In this document: in pieces, positions 16,878 to 25,922 of the stretch
Layout of the letters: every line of letters starts with the position of its first letter
Position numbering within the stretch: position 1 is the first letter of the stretch
The notes under the pieces: generated by a model
Database searches by the model: none
What the model saw: only the letters and a program-made list of their open reading frames with translations
Told to the model about the DNA's origin: nothing
Position numbers and translations under genes: made by a program
Assembly: GCA_947252645.1 (NCBI GenBank)
Contig: CAMXWF010000012.1
Coordinates: 32,367 to 96,366, forward strand
Direction: 5' to 3'
DNA length: 64,000 nucleotides
DNA from: an uncultured Bacteroidia bacterium
Lineage (GTDB): Bacteria > Bacteroidota > Bacteroidia > Bacteroidales > CAJPTX01

Positions 16878-17645
16878 TTAGTCGGTCCGCGTGGCTTGTC
16901 GCGCCAGACCGCTGAACACCTCATTCATAGAGCCTACCTGGAACCGTCGCTTGAGGTTAGCCGGCGTATCCAGCGCCTTGATTTGGCCGTCCACCATGAT
17001 CGACACCCGGTGACAGTACTCGGCCTCGTCCATGAAGTGCGTGGTGACAAATACCGTCGTCCCCTGCTCCGCGGCCTCATAGATCAGCTCCCAGAATCGC
17101 CGACGCGTCGTGGGACTAACACCCCCAGTAGGCTCATCGAGAAAAACTATCTGCGGATTGTGGAATATGGCCACCGAGAAGGCCAACTCCTGCTTCCATC
17201 CAAGCGGCAAGGCCTTCACCATCGTGTTGCCATAATCCGAAAAGTGTAGCCGATCCAAAAGCTCCCGGGTCTTCTGCGCAATCTGGCGATCGCGCATCCC
17301 GTATATCCCTGCGTACAGTCGGATATTCTCCTTGACCGTGAGATCTGAGTAGAGGGAAAATTTCTGCATCATGAAGCCGATGCAGCGCTTGATCTGCTCC
17401 CGCTGGCGAAGAATGTCATACCCCGCCACCTGCCCACGCCCCCCGCTGGGCCGGGTGATGCCGCAGAGCATCTTCATGGCTGTCGTCTTCCCCGCGCCAT
17501 TGGCCCCCAAAAAACCAAATATCTCGCCCCGCTGCACCTCGAACGAGAGGTGATCCACGGCTACAAAATCACCGTAGTGCTTCGTAAGGCCTTCCACCTG
17601 GATGGCCAGTGGGGTATTCGTCCCAGGCATCCTACACCTCCGCAA
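16878..17645 (-). CDS. ABC transporter ATP-binding protein
   Basis: A 255-residue ATPase subunit. Walker A is GANGAGKTTAMKML, the Q-loop region is MMQKFSLYSDLTVKEN, Walker B is QIVFLDEPTGGVSP and the H-loop is VTTHFMDEAEYC. The signature position reads LPLGWKQEL instead of LSGGxxQ; this loosening is seen in the second ATPase of YhiH/YbhF-type systems. Its start overlaps the end of the other ATPase gene by 14 bases. In E. coli the two ATPase domains are fused in one protein; here they are separate. Confidence 0.92.
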   Translation of the reverse strand: MRRCRMPGTNTPLAIQVEGLTKHYGDFVAVDHLSFEVQRGEIFGFLGANGAGKTTAMKMLCGITRPSGGRGQVAGYDILRQREQIKRCIGFMMQKFSLYSDLTVKENIRLYAGIYGMRDRQIAQKTRELLDRLHFSDYGNTMVKALPLGWKQELAFSVAIFHNPQIVFLDEPTGGVSPTTRRRFWELIYEAAEQGTTVFVTTHFMDEAEYCHRVSIMVDGQIKALDTPANLKRRFQVGSMNEVFSGLARQATRTD

Positions 17646-18570
17646 ACGCCATGAAACAATCCTCCACGCTAGGCTTAATCGTCTCCACTTGGGCCTCCGC
17701 GTAGCCTAACTTGGCCAATTCTCGGATCAGCAACGCAACAGGGGTCCCCGGCTGAAGGTTCACATGGTGTGTGTCTCCAAAAGCCACTGAGCGCGTCACG
17801 AATGGCATCTGGCGCAGAGCCAACAGCGACCCCCGCCTATCGCTGGCACTCACGCTATAGAGCGGCTCCCGGTAGCGGCCTATGACCCCCTGGGGGGTGT
17901 CGATGAGCAGCAGGTCGCCCCCGCGCATAAACGCTATCCGGTCGCACATACTCGCCTCGTCCATGTAGGCAGTCGAAACCACAATCGTCACTCCTTGTCG
18001 CGCCAACCCCTTGAGGGCTTGCCAGAGCTCCCCTCGTGATACCGGATCCACGCCTGTTGTCGGCTCATCGAGCAATAGCAGCATCGGGCGGTGGATCAGC
18101 ACGCAGCACAAGGCCAGCTTCTGCTTCATCCCGCCTGAGAGCGCACCAGCCATGCGCTTACGGTAGGGAGCAAGAGGGGCGTACACATCGCTGATGAGGT
18201 GGAAGTTCTTCCGGATGCGCGAATCGAAAAGCGTGGCAAAAAAACGGATGTTCTCCTCCACCGAGAGATCCTGGTAGAGCGAAAACACCCCCGGCATGTA
18301 GCCCAAGTGCGGACGTATCTTGCGGTAGTCCGACACCAAATCCCACCCCGCCAGACGCCCGCAACCACCATTGGGCAGCAGGAGCGTGGCCAGCATCCGT
18401 ATGAGGGTGGTCTTACCTGCCCCGTCGGGCCCAATTAACCCAAATATCTCCCCCCTCGACACGCTGAAGGATATGCCGCGCTCGGCCGTCCCCACGCCCG
18501 TACGCCGCCCACCTTTCCTCGGGGGGGTAAAGCTCTTCCATAAATCCTCAATCTCCAGAAGCGCGCTCAC
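17632..18570 (-). CDS. ABC transporter ATP-binding protein
   Basis: A 312-residue ATPase with consensus motifs: Walker A GPDGAGKTTLIRML, signature ALSGGMKQKLALCC, Walker B LLLLDEPTTGVDPVSR and H-loop VVSTAYMDEASMC, where the switch His is replaced by Ala-Tyr. An extra C-terminal region of about 80 residues follows the core. Together with the 16878 product it would give two unequal ATP sites. It lies between the HlyD-type adaptor and the second ATPase. GTPase-like or regulatory roles are unlikely. Confidence 0.92.
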   Translation of the reverse strand: MSALLEIEDLWKSFTPPRKGGRRTGVGTAERGISFSVSRGEIFGLIGPDGAGKTTLIRMLATLLLPNGGCGRLAGWDLVSDYRKIRPHLGYMPGVFSLYQDLSVEENIRFFATLFDSRIRKNFHLISDVYAPLAPYRKRMAGALSGGMKQKLALCCVLIHRPMLLLLDEPTTGVDPVSRGELWQALKGLARQGVTIVVSTAYMDEASMCDRIAFMRGGDLLLIDTPQGVIGRYREPLYSVSASDRRGSLLALRQMPFVTRSVAFGDTHHVNLQPGTPVALLIRELAKLGYAEAQVETIKPSVEDCFMAFAEV

Positions 18571-18606
18571 TCCAACGTCCTTTCAACCACTGCACCCTGC
18601 GGGGCT

Positions 18607-19515
18607 CTATTGACGGAACCTAACCTCCCCATACATGCCGATCTTGAGCCGACCATCGTTGGGTACGCTTACCTTGACCGCGTAGACGAGATTCTCACGC
18701 TCATCCTTTGTCTGAACCGTCTTAGGCGTGAACTCTGCCTTCGGGGAAATCCAGCTCACACGTCCAGGGTAGCACTCCATCTCGTGCTTCGGGGCATCCG
18801 CGTACACATCCACCTGCTGGCCAAGCTTTAGCGTATAGAGCATCTGGGCCGAGAGGTACACCCGCAACTGCAGGGTGTCTAGGTTCACCATCTGGAGCAG
18901 CGGCATCCCTTGCCCCGCCAGCTCACCCTCATCCACGTAGGACTGCAGAATGACCCCATCGATAGGGCAGCAAACCTGGCACTTGCGCAGCTGTTCACGC
19001 ACCAGCTGCATCTGTATCTCCAGGGCCTCCCGCTCAGCATCTACTTGCAGGTTAGCCTTGTCCAGCTGTGACGAAAGTGCCTCCTTTTGGCTCGCCACCA
19101 GCTTGATCTGGGCCTCTATGTCGTCCAGCTGTTTCTGGTTCGCAGCCTTGGCCTCTAGAAGACGTAGCGTGCGGTCACGCTCCTGCTGCAGCTTCTCGAG
19201 CTGATTGCGCAGCGCCGCCGTCTGGCGGAGCACATCGGGAGAGGACGCCTCCACGCCACGCAGCTTGGCCTCCAGTGCCTTGAGCTGTAAGTGCAGGTAG
19301 GTGCTGTCAATCTGACCTACCTTGGTCCCTCGCAGTAGCTCCTTGCCCTCAGGGGCGCACCACCACACGATCCTGCCATTGCTCTCTGACGACACTAGCA
19401 CCTCGCGCCCCTCAAAAAAACCCGAAGCCACCTGCTCCTCACCTCGGCGCCCACAGCCGCAGAGGGGAAAAACCAACATGGCCATGTAAAGAGCTATCCT
19501 AACGCTATTTCGCAT
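18607..19515 (-). CDS. HlyD/AcrA-type membrane fusion lipoprotein
   Basis: A 302-residue periplasmic adaptor. I chose MRNSVRIALYMAMLVFPLCGCG at 19515, because it gives a clean lipoprotein signal with LCGC; the frame runs about 30 codons further upstream without signal-like sequence. A beta strand region (FFEGREVLVSSESNGRI) leads into a coiled-coil hairpin of about 120 residues (LEAKLRGVEASSPDV through VREQLRKCQVC), then the lipoyl-type CPIDGVILQSYVDEGELAGQGMPLLQMV and a final barrel. It should bridge the inner-membrane ABC exporter to the TolC-type channel. It overlaps the TolC gene by 11 bases. Confidence 0.9.
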   Translation of the reverse strand: MRNSVRIALYMAMLVFPLCGCGRRGEEQVASGFFEGREVLVSSESNGRIVWWCAPEGKELLRGTKVGQIDSTYLHLQLKALEAKLRGVEASSPDVLRQTAALRNQLEKLQQERDRTLRLLEAKAANQKQLDDIEAQIKLVASQKEALSSQLDKANLQVDAEREALEIQMQLVREQLRKCQVCCPIDGVILQSYVDEGELAGQGMPLLQMVNLDTLQLRVYLSAQMLYTLKLGQQVDVYADAPKHEMECYPGRVSWISPKAEFTPKTVQTKDERENLVYAVKVSVPNDGRLKIGMYGEVRFRQ

Positions 19516-20809
19516 CTTCCGTCCTATATATCTTGTCGCACGCATAGTAGGCTTCCAGCTGCTGCACTTGGTGCTCCACGCGTAGCTGCTCGGCCTGCTG
19601 CTGCTCATCTATGGCATCGAGCAACTCCGAGGTGCTAGCCGTACCAAGCTCTACGCGACTCTCCAGGTTCTTCACTATGGTGCTGTGCATCGCTATCATC
19701 GCCTCGTCCTCGGCTAGCAGGGCCTCATAGCCGCCCGCAGAGCGCTCGTGATCAGCCTGCTCGGCGGTCAGCTTCCGCAATACCGCATCCTGGGAAAGTA
19801 GCTCTATCGATTTCCGAAGCTGTAGCGTCCGCCGTTGCTCGGCGTAGTCGTACAGCGAACCAAAATTCCACTCCACCTTCAGACCAACAACGTAGTACCA
19901 CTCGAATGCATCCTTAAGCATATTCAGGGCCGGATTCCCCCAGCCGCCTTGGAAGAAAATGAACGCATGGGGGTAGATCTTCGACGTCAGCGCCCGTAGC
20001 TGCTCATCCACCAGTGACACCCGATTCTTGATCAGCACCACCGAAGGATGCCGCATCAGATCCAACGCAGCTCCCCGTGCAGGCAGCGTGGGCATTTGGA
20101 GGGTGCGCCCCGTGAGGTCGAGCTTAAGCAATTCGCCCAAGCTGCCCGCCAGCTGCTTGCGAGCCGTCTCCATCTCTATGCGCCCTTGCTTGGCCCGGTG
20201 CATCTGGATCTCCACCCGCTGCACATCGATCCCATTGGCCACACCGCTCGACACGCACGCTTCCACCCGCAATAGTTGACGCGCAAGCACCTGCTCTAGT
20301 AGCCCGTGGCGCTTTAAACGCTCATCCAGAAGCAGGAGGGCAAAATAGAGCTTCTCTGTTTGCTCATGGACTCCCTCCAGCTGTTCCCGCACCTGCGAGA
20401 TCCCCACGCGACCCTCGGCTTGCACTATCCGCCCTCGAGCCCCTGTCGCCCCTCCGTCCCAGACGATCTGGTTCACCTGACCATAGAGCCCGTACTGATC
20501 CCTGCGTGGCTTCGGTACCTCAAAACCATACGATGATAGATCCAAGTCAAGACTCGTCACTTCGCTTTGATACGAGGCCTTGCCCCCCAGCGATAGCTGC
20601 GGCACATAGGCCAGTAGCAGGCTCTTCCTGTGCGCCTCGGCCGCCTGCGAAATGAGTGTCACCTGGTGCGAAAGGGGATACGCTGTGTCTATGATGCGGT
20701 GACACTCTTCTAGCGTCAAGGGCTGTCCATTTGCCGAACCGCATGCCCATGACTGCAGCAGCAACAGACCCAAAAACAACAATCCACATCGCTTCATGCT
20801 CACTACCAT
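19505..20809 (-). CDS. TolC-family outer membrane efflux protein
   Basis: A 434-residue channel protein and first gene of the export operon. A signal sequence (CGLLFLGLLLLQSWACGSANG) precedes LTLEECHRIIDTAYPLSHQ, the typical start of the first OEP repeat. Two long helical OEP repeats follow (residues about 40-225 and 250-430), with the strand-containing part near LSLGGKASYQSEVTSLDL and the mid-point DLTGRTL. The coding region closes with a helix rich in Gln and Glu. Start either ATG at 20809 or MKRCGLL at 20797. No regulator gene is adjacent. Confidence 0.9.
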   Translation of the reverse strand: MVVSMKRCGLLFLGLLLLQSWACGSANGQPLTLEECHRIIDTAYPLSHQVTLISQAAEAHRKSLLLAYVPQLSLGGKASYQSEVTSLDLDLSSYGFEVPKPRRDQYGLYGQVNQIVWDGGATGARGRIVQAEGRVGISQVREQLEGVHEQTEKLYFALLLLDERLKRHGLLEQVLARQLLRVEACVSSGVANGIDVQRVEIQMHRAKQGRIEMETARKQLAGSLGELLKLDLTGRTLQMPTLPARGAALDLMRHPSVVLIKNRVSLVDEQLRALTSKIYPHAFIFFQGGWGNPALNMLKDAFEWYYVVGLKVEWNFGSLYDYAEQRRTLQLRKSIELLSQDAVLRKLTAEQADHERSAGGYEALLAEDEAMIAMHSTIVKNLESRVELGTASTSELLDAIDEQQQAEQLRVEHQVQQLEAYYACDKIYRTEDAK

Positions 20810-20840
20810 CTCCCCTGCCTACATGTACCCCACACCATCC

Positions 20841-21557
20841 CTATTCCCGTTCGCGCAGCTGTCCCTGGCGAAGAAGCACCCCCTCCCCAGCTGGGGGCAT
20901 CACCGAAGGTTCCACGTAAAGCTCCATTGGCGGCGATGCTAAATTGATACTCTGCACCCAGCTTTGCCCCGCTAGCCCAAGCACCTGCCCTTGTGGCAGC
21001 ACCACAGTGCAGGTCCTGAGCGTTGGTGCCTGGCTCTCCAGTGTCCAGCCCGATGCGGACACATAGCGCGCAACAAAGTCGACCCCCACGTTGTCAAACC
21101 AGTACAGCGTGATGGCCACCTGACTACCACGCTGCGCCCATTCGGGCACCTGCGGCTCCAGCAGCGCATCTGCCACCTTCCACCTAGCGGCTATGGGTAC
21201 CATGGCCCGCGCGCAAGTCTTTACCAATTCATACGGTTGGAGCCCAGCGCAGATCTGCGCAAAGTAGGCCGCCTGCCCCCCTACGTAGCCCTTCAACTCT
21301 ACCCCATGGGCCCGTAGGGTAGCCCTATCGCTGCTGTCTGGAATCCGCTTCAGCTCCAGGAGTACGTTCTGCTTGCCTGCGTAGGCGGGGCCATAGTCCA
21401 CCCTTTTCCTGCTCCACTGGCAACTGCGCTTGACGTTGCTCGCCAGGCGCACCTCCTCCTTTCCAAAACGAATGGGCACTTGGGGCATGCCCTTCACTGG
21501 CCACATGAGCAGGGCTATCATGGACAGCCCGAACAGCTTGCTAGCACTACATCCCAT
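20841..21557 (-). CDS. Exported protein resembling a subtilase propeptide
   Basis: A 238-residue protein with a signal sequence (LFGLSMIALLMWPVKG). The segment LLELKRIPDSSDRATLRAHGVELKGYVGGQAAYFAQI resembles the N-terminal propeptides of Bacteroidota S8 (subtilisin-like) peptidases, in which the strand ends with an L--YV---Y-A motif and is followed by a second beta-alpha repeat (here PQVPEWAQRGSQVAITLYWF and later WVQSINLASPPMEL). No catalytic domain follows: the frame closes with ...RQGQLRERE 31 bases before the TolC start. It is thus either a truncated protease gene or a free propeptide-like protein. The family assignment is an inference from pattern, not a firm match. Confidence 0.5.
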   Translation of the reverse strand: MGCSASKLFGLSMIALLMWPVKGMPQVPIRFGKEEVRLASNVKRSCQWSRKRVDYGPAYAGKQNVLLELKRIPDSSDRATLRAHGVELKGYVGGQAAYFAQICAGLQPYELVKTCARAMVPIAARWKVADALLEPQVPEWAQRGSQVAITLYWFDNVGVDFVARYVSASGWTLESQAPTLRTCTVVLPQGQVLGLAGQSWVQSINLASPPMELYVEPSVMPPAGEGVLLRQGQLRERE

Positions 21558-21593
21558 CCCAACACCTTCCTAATTTCTAAGAGTTCCAGTAGC

Positions 21594-22100
21594 CTAGTCC
21601 TCTTGTGGTATAAACTCCAGCGAGGCGGAGTTGATGCAGTAGCGCGTCCCCAAGGGCTTGGGGCCATCCGGAAACACATGCCCAAGGTGTGCCCCACACG
21701 CAGCGCACCGAACCTCCGTGCGCTCCATACTAAGCGAATTGTCCATCCTCTCCTCTATCTTGGCTGTAGGAAGGGGGCTGCGAAAGCTCGGCCAGCCACA
21801 ACCAGCATCGAATTTGGCTTCCGATGAGAACAAGGGCGCACCGCATACCACGCACCTATACTCTCCAGGGGCAAAAACATTCCAGTAGGCCCCCGTAAAA
21901 GGCCGTTCGGTCGCCGCTTGCTGCGTTACAGCCTTCTGAATAGGCGTCAGCGCGCCCAATCGTTTCGCCAGTCCAGCATCCTCTTGCGCCATGGTGGCCC
22001 CTCTGTCCTTTCTCAATGGTTGCCCCGACCCCGCGCACGCACCCAGCCAGAGCAGCAGCGGTATAAGCAGCAGCCCGTACTTATTGCCCAGCCCCGCCAT
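21594..22100 (-). CDS. msrB: Lipoprotein peptide-methionine (R)-S-oxide reductase
   Basis: A 168-residue MsrB, which reduces the R isomer of methionine sulfoxide in proteins. The two zinc-binding CxxC pairs (CVVCGAPLF and CAACGAHLGH) surround FDAGCGWPSF, and the catalytic Cys lies in GTRYCINSASL. The N-terminus LLLIPLLLWLGACAGSGQ is a signal peptide with a clear lipobox (LGAC), so the enzyme should be lipid-anchored in the envelope, not cytosolic. No msrA is adjacent. The gene lies alone between a putative propeptide gene and a small barrel gene. Confidence 0.95.
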   Translation of the reverse strand: MAGLGNKYGLLLIPLLLWLGACAGSGQPLRKDRGATMAQEDAGLAKRLGALTPIQKAVTQQAATERPFTGAYWNVFAPGEYRCVVCGAPLFSSEAKFDAGCGWPSFRSPLPTAKIEERMDNSLSMERTEVRCAACGAHLGHVFPDGPKPLGTRYCINSASLEFIPQED

Positions 22101-22129
22101 CGCTCCGCGCGACTTGGCTCCGCAGGCAC

Positions 22130-22810
22130 CTAAAAAACAAAACCCGCGTGCAGGGCTAGGTTGTGAAACCGACCCTGCCCAATCCCAGGATTGATCACCT
22201 GGGTGGCCGAGCCATTGTATTGTATCCCCGCAGCTATCTTGCTCCGCCCACCCAGGGAATACTCAATGCCTGCCTGGAAATAGTAGCCCAGATAGGCAAA
22301 CGGCGCCATCCCATCGGCCCGCATATTCTTCAAGTTGCCCGTAGAGACTTGCTGCCGTAGCAGGAAATGCCCTGTCACCCCCACGCCGGCCGCAATGGTG
22401 ACGTAGCCTATCTCCACGGCGGTCATCTTCAATCCCACGGGAACGGCCAAGTAGTGGTTGTCGGTCCGTAGCACGGCATCGGGCAGCATCGGCAGGCTCG
22501 TGGGCTCATACTTCAGCCGCACCTCCCCAGGCACAAGGTAGCGAAAACTCCCAATGCGGTAGTCGTACCAGAGCCCCGACTGCGCTGCCCAGTGCTCGGC
22601 AAAAAAGAAATCCACATCCACGCCCGTCGAGATCCCAAACCCCATCCCCGCAGACTTGTATTTATCGCTGTCAAAGTAGTACCAATTCAGCGCAGGATCT
22701 GCGTGTATGCCCAATCGTATCCAGTCGTACCGCCCTTGCGCCCGCGTCGGCAGACCTACCACTAAAAGCCCCATCAGCAAGGCCAACGCAGTATACCTAC
22801 AACATTTCAT
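22130..22810 (-). CDS. Small outer-membrane beta-barrel protein
   Basis: A 226-residue exported protein: signal sequence YTALALLMGLLVVGLPTRAQG, then alternating aromatic/glycine strands (GIHADPALNWYYFD, GFGISTGVDVDFFFAEHWAAQSGLWYDYRIG) typical of the PorT/OmpA-like barrel families of Bacteroidota. The C-terminus ends in a strand finishing with Phe (NLALHAGFVF), the usual outer-membrane assembly signal. No ligand can be inferred. Confidence 0.8.
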   Translation of the reverse strand: MKCCRYTALALLMGLLVVGLPTRAQGRYDWIRLGIHADPALNWYYFDSDKYKSAGMGFGISTGVDVDFFFAEHWAAQSGLWYDYRIGSFRYLVPGEVRLKYEPTSLPMLPDAVLRTDNHYLAVPVGLKMTAVEIGYVTIAAGVGVTGHFLLRQQVSTGNLKNMRADGMAPFAYLGYYFQAGIEYSLGGRSKIAAGIQYNGSATQVINPGIGQGRFHNLALHAGFVF

Positions 22811-22939
22811 GCTCTCTACCTCTATTCAACGATCAATCTGAACACTCAGCCCCATCCCCCCCCCACGTTGGGTAAGCTACAAAAAGTAAGCCAATTGTTA
22901 CCATGCGCGCATGCCCCCTGTAATCGCACAGCCTAGACC

Positions 22940-24184
22940 CTAGGTCGCCTGTGCCGCGGGGTATTGCTTATAGGCCGCCATGTAGGCCAGCGGAAGGTTA
23001 ATTAGCACGGAAAAAAGTCGTGCGAACTCGCTTGATTGGTACAAACTGTTGAAGATCAACACCACGGCGACCAGCGCCAGTATCTGCCGGTGGCGTTGTC
23101 GGTGACACTGCGGGGCAAACCAGGGCACAGCCAGTAGGAAAAGAAAGTACAGCAGCCCCGGCACACCATATTGCACCAGCGTGTCAAGGTATGTGGAGTG
23201 CGTATTGTTGAACATACACAGGAGCGTCCTTTGAAATGTTTGGCAATCGCGATGCTTGGTATAGAGCTCCTCGGCTATAAACGTATCCTGCGACAGCGTC
23301 CCGAGCCCCCACGGCATGTAGGCTGCACGCTCCGCAAGGGTATATTCCCACATGGCCAAGCGCGGGTTCTCTACCAGCCTCGCCGTGCGAGTATGGCGTA
23401 CTACAGCAACGGCCAACAAGGCGCACAGCACCGCTACCGAGGAGATCACGTAGGTCTGGTCTCGTGACATACGTTTCGAGCACACTATATTCACTACGAA
23501 CACCAAAACCATGGCGCATAGCGCTATCATGGTCGACCTATTGCTGCTAAGCATTACCCCCAACAGCATGTACAACGACAAAACACCATATCCCAGGCGT
23601 ACCAGGCGGCGCCGCGCCCCGTAGCAATACTCCACGCTTAGCAATAGCGATACCGCGCAGCAAACTGAAAAAAAGAGGCACCCCACCCCCATATTCTGCG
23701 TGAACCCTTCGTAGAAGAATACCTCATACGACCAGGCCACATATACCGCGTCCAGTAAGGCCAACACCAGCATGAATGTCATGGAAAAAACTGTACCCCA
23801 TAGCCACGCCTGCCCCCACCCGCGGCTAGGTTTAAGCCCTACCAGCGCCAAGGGCACCAAAACCCACGGCAGGTTGCGATCGATTGCGTGCATCGCTACC
23901 AGCGAGGGGCTACGGGGTATGTTCACCAGCATCAGCACGAAGAATAGCACTGAAAGCCCCAGCGGCCATAGGTGCCTCCAGACGATCGCCCCGCGGGCAC
24001 GTATCAACCACAATATCCCCAGAAAGGCGCACAGGCATAGGATGCCCACCATGACTTTATGGCATACGATGAGAAAAAATATCATCACCAGCACCCCAAG
24101 CTGTCGCCCACCCTCTAAATTATCGGGCAAGGTAGCCCAAAGCCGCTTGAATAGTGCTCCCATCTGCTTGTTCTCCCAAGACAC
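22940..24184 (-). CDS. O-antigen ligase / polymerase-like membrane protein
   Basis: A 414-residue protein with about ten hydrophobic helices. The Wzy_C region contains SSNRSTMIALCAMVLVFVVN and, after a long external loop, CMFNNTHSTYLDTLVQYGVPGLLYFLFLLA, the N-x-H-x-x-x-L-x-x-x-x-x-G-x-x-G pattern of WaaL/RfaL ligases. Such proteins join O-antigen to lipid A-core or polymerise repeat units at the periplasmic face. The GTG start at 24184 shares a base with the stop of the barrel gene upstream, so it is the last gene of that operon; an ATG at 24163 is an alternative. Surrounding glycan genes are absent. Confidence 0.82.
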   Translation of the reverse strand: MSWENKQMGALFKRLWATLPDNLEGGRQLGVLVMIFFLIVCHKVMVGILCLCAFLGILWLIRARGAIVWRHLWPLGLSVLFFVLMLVNIPRSPSLVAMHAIDRNLPWVLVPLALVGLKPSRGWGQAWLWGTVFSMTFMLVLALLDAVYVAWSYEVFFYEGFTQNMGVGCLFFSVCCAVSLLLSVEYCYGARRRLVRLGYGVLSLYMLLGVMLSSNRSTMIALCAMVLVFVVNIVCSKRMSRDQTYVISSVAVLCALLAVAVVRHTRTARLVENPRLAMWEYTLAERAAYMPWGLGTLSQDTFIAEELYTKHRDCQTFQRTLLCMFNNTHSTYLDTLVQYGVPGLLYFLFLLAVPWFAPQCHRQRHRQILALVAVVLIFNSLYQSSEFARLFSVLINLPLAYMAAYKQYPAAQAT

Positions 24185-25893
24185 TAGAAAGCCCAGACTA
24201 CCCCAACGCTCGCATTGAACCGCTGCAGCGGGTAGCGATAGTAGGTCTGGGCCTTGCAGGCCAGTATATTTCGTACGTCCAAGTAGACACTCCAGTCCCC
24301 TATGAAGCGGTAGCGCGCCGTGAGGTTCAAGTCGTAGCGCAGCGGCAGATGCTCTACTCCAGACAGGGCGGTTCGAGCCACAGCCCCACCCTGCAGGTAG
24401 AACTCCAGCCCTACGTAGATCTTCCGCTGGAGGTTGTAGGCCGCGGAGAGCGTTAGCCCCCCAAGCGGACGATGCCAGGCCCGAGGCTCGTGCTCCAGTA
24501 CGTAGTACCAGAAGTCTGCCGCTAGGCCCACCCGCAAATGGCTGGTAAAGGCAAACAGCAGTTCTCCATGCACTTGCACCTGCTGCACGTTATCCCGCAC
24601 CACCTGGAAATCCGACCGCAGCATCGGTTGCACCCCCCCCAGACGATTGATACTATCATACACGTTGCCCACGTAGAACTGCGCGCTGTCTACCAGGGCG
24701 TAACGGCCGTTGAGGTCGTACGAAAGGTGGCTGCTCTCGTTGCCCTTGACACCTAGCGTTATGCCCAGCTTCTCCGAACTGTTCCAAGTGTGGAGCCCCG
24801 GCGTAATCCACGGATTCTCCTCTCGCACCCTGGCATATGAATGCTGCGTCAGCCCGCCACCTACCTCTAGGTACGGAATCACGTAGTGCCCCACTATGTC
24901 GTACGAAAGGTGCGCCTGAGGATACACATGGAAGCGCGATACGCCCCAGTTCCCCTCGTAGAGCAGCTGCACGCCGGCCTGTATGCGCCAGCGTTTGCCA
25001 AAAATCCGCACCCACGGCCTAAGCCCTAGCACGATCTCCTGGCCCTCAAGCTGCCCCAGCACTTGGTAGTAGTGGTCCACATCGAGTGCCGCACCGTAGC
25101 ATTGCCAATCGTGGTACATGAAGCCCTCGGCTTGCAGGGTCGTGTGCGCCTCCCGCATCGAGCGGTTGTCGCTATACCACCGAAACGCAGCTCGCCCGTT
25201 GTAGTTGAAGTTGGATGAATCCAGAAATAGACTCTCAAAGGTAAGCCCCAGCCGCGCAGTGTGGCTCTGGGTGTCCTGCCCATAGTAGGGGTTGCCCCTC
25301 GCGCTTATTAGCGTGTCGCGACCATAGAAGTTGTCTAGACGATGGCGATAGCTAGCAGAAAAACCGAGAAGTACGGGATCGGCTATGTAGAAGGCTTGCC
25401 CGCCCACCGTAGTCTGTGAATAGCGTGCTGCTACTTTGGCCCCATCGAACAGCGCCACTTTGCCCCAGCTGCTCCCATGCTCCGCATTCAGCGAGTAGGA
25501 ATATAGGTCGTGCCGCCCACTGCCGAAGTAGAGCTGCCCTTCGGGCGATATGTAGTTGCCATAGCCTAGTCGAAGCAGAAAATGATCGAGTGGGGGATAG
25601 GTCGCGTTGCCCAGCGTGGCGGCCGGCACGGGCCGTAGCGACAAATCGCTGAACAGTTGACGCGACAGCAGGTGGTATTCGAAGGGTTGCACGGGCGGCG
25701 CAGTGCTATCCGCTATCGCAGGCATAAAGCTGATCTTCTCCGCCCCCACGAGCGTGGGCTCATACGTCCGCTCCACCTCCACCGTCTTGCTGACGGAAAG
25801 TGTATCGACCTCCTGCCCGTACAGCATGCCCCCAGATAGCACGCCGCCCAAGAGCACAATTGCTGCAACCCTATCAAGTATCACCCTGCGCAC
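24184..25893 (-). CDS. TonB-dependent-receptor-like outer membrane barrel
   Basis: A 569-residue protein. GTG start, signal sequence (AAIVLLGGVLSGGMLYGQ), then a short VDTLSVSKTVEVERTYEPTLVGAEKI segment and about 22 strands rich in Tyr, Gly and Arg, ending in ASVGVVWAF, a typical last strand. It lacks an obvious plug domain and carboxypeptidase-like repeat, so it is a plugless relative and may not use TonB. It sits below two TPR genes (29 bases after the second), a grouping seen in other Bacteroidota, and is coupled to the O-antigen-ligase-like gene. Confidence 0.75.
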   Translation of the reverse strand: MRRVILDRVAAIVLLGGVLSGGMLYGQEVDTLSVSKTVEVERTYEPTLVGAEKISFMPAIADSTAPPVQPFEYHLLSRQLFSDLSLRPVPAATLGNATYPPLDHFLLRLGYGNYISPEGQLYFGSGRHDLYSYSLNAEHGSSWGKVALFDGAKVAARYSQTTVGGQAFYIADPVLLGFSASYRHRLDNFYGRDTLISARGNPYYGQDTQSHTARLGLTFESLFLDSSNFNYNGRAAFRWYSDNRSMREAHTTLQAEGFMYHDWQCYGAALDVDHYYQVLGQLEGQEIVLGLRPWVRIFGKRWRIQAGVQLLYEGNWGVSRFHVYPQAHLSYDIVGHYVIPYLEVGGGLTQHSYARVREENPWITPGLHTWNSSEKLGITLGVKGNESSHLSYDLNGRYALVDSAQFYVGNVYDSINRLGGVQPMLRSDFQVVRDNVQQVQVHGELLFAFTSHLRVGLAADFWYYVLEHEPRAWHRPLGGLTLSAAYNLQRKIYVGLEFYLQGGAVARTALSGVEHLPLRYDLNLTARYRFIGDWSVYLDVRNILACKAQTYYRYPLQRFNASVGVVWAF

Positions 25894-25922
25894 GCCACCA
25901 GCCTCCTATGTCCCTCGCCGCG

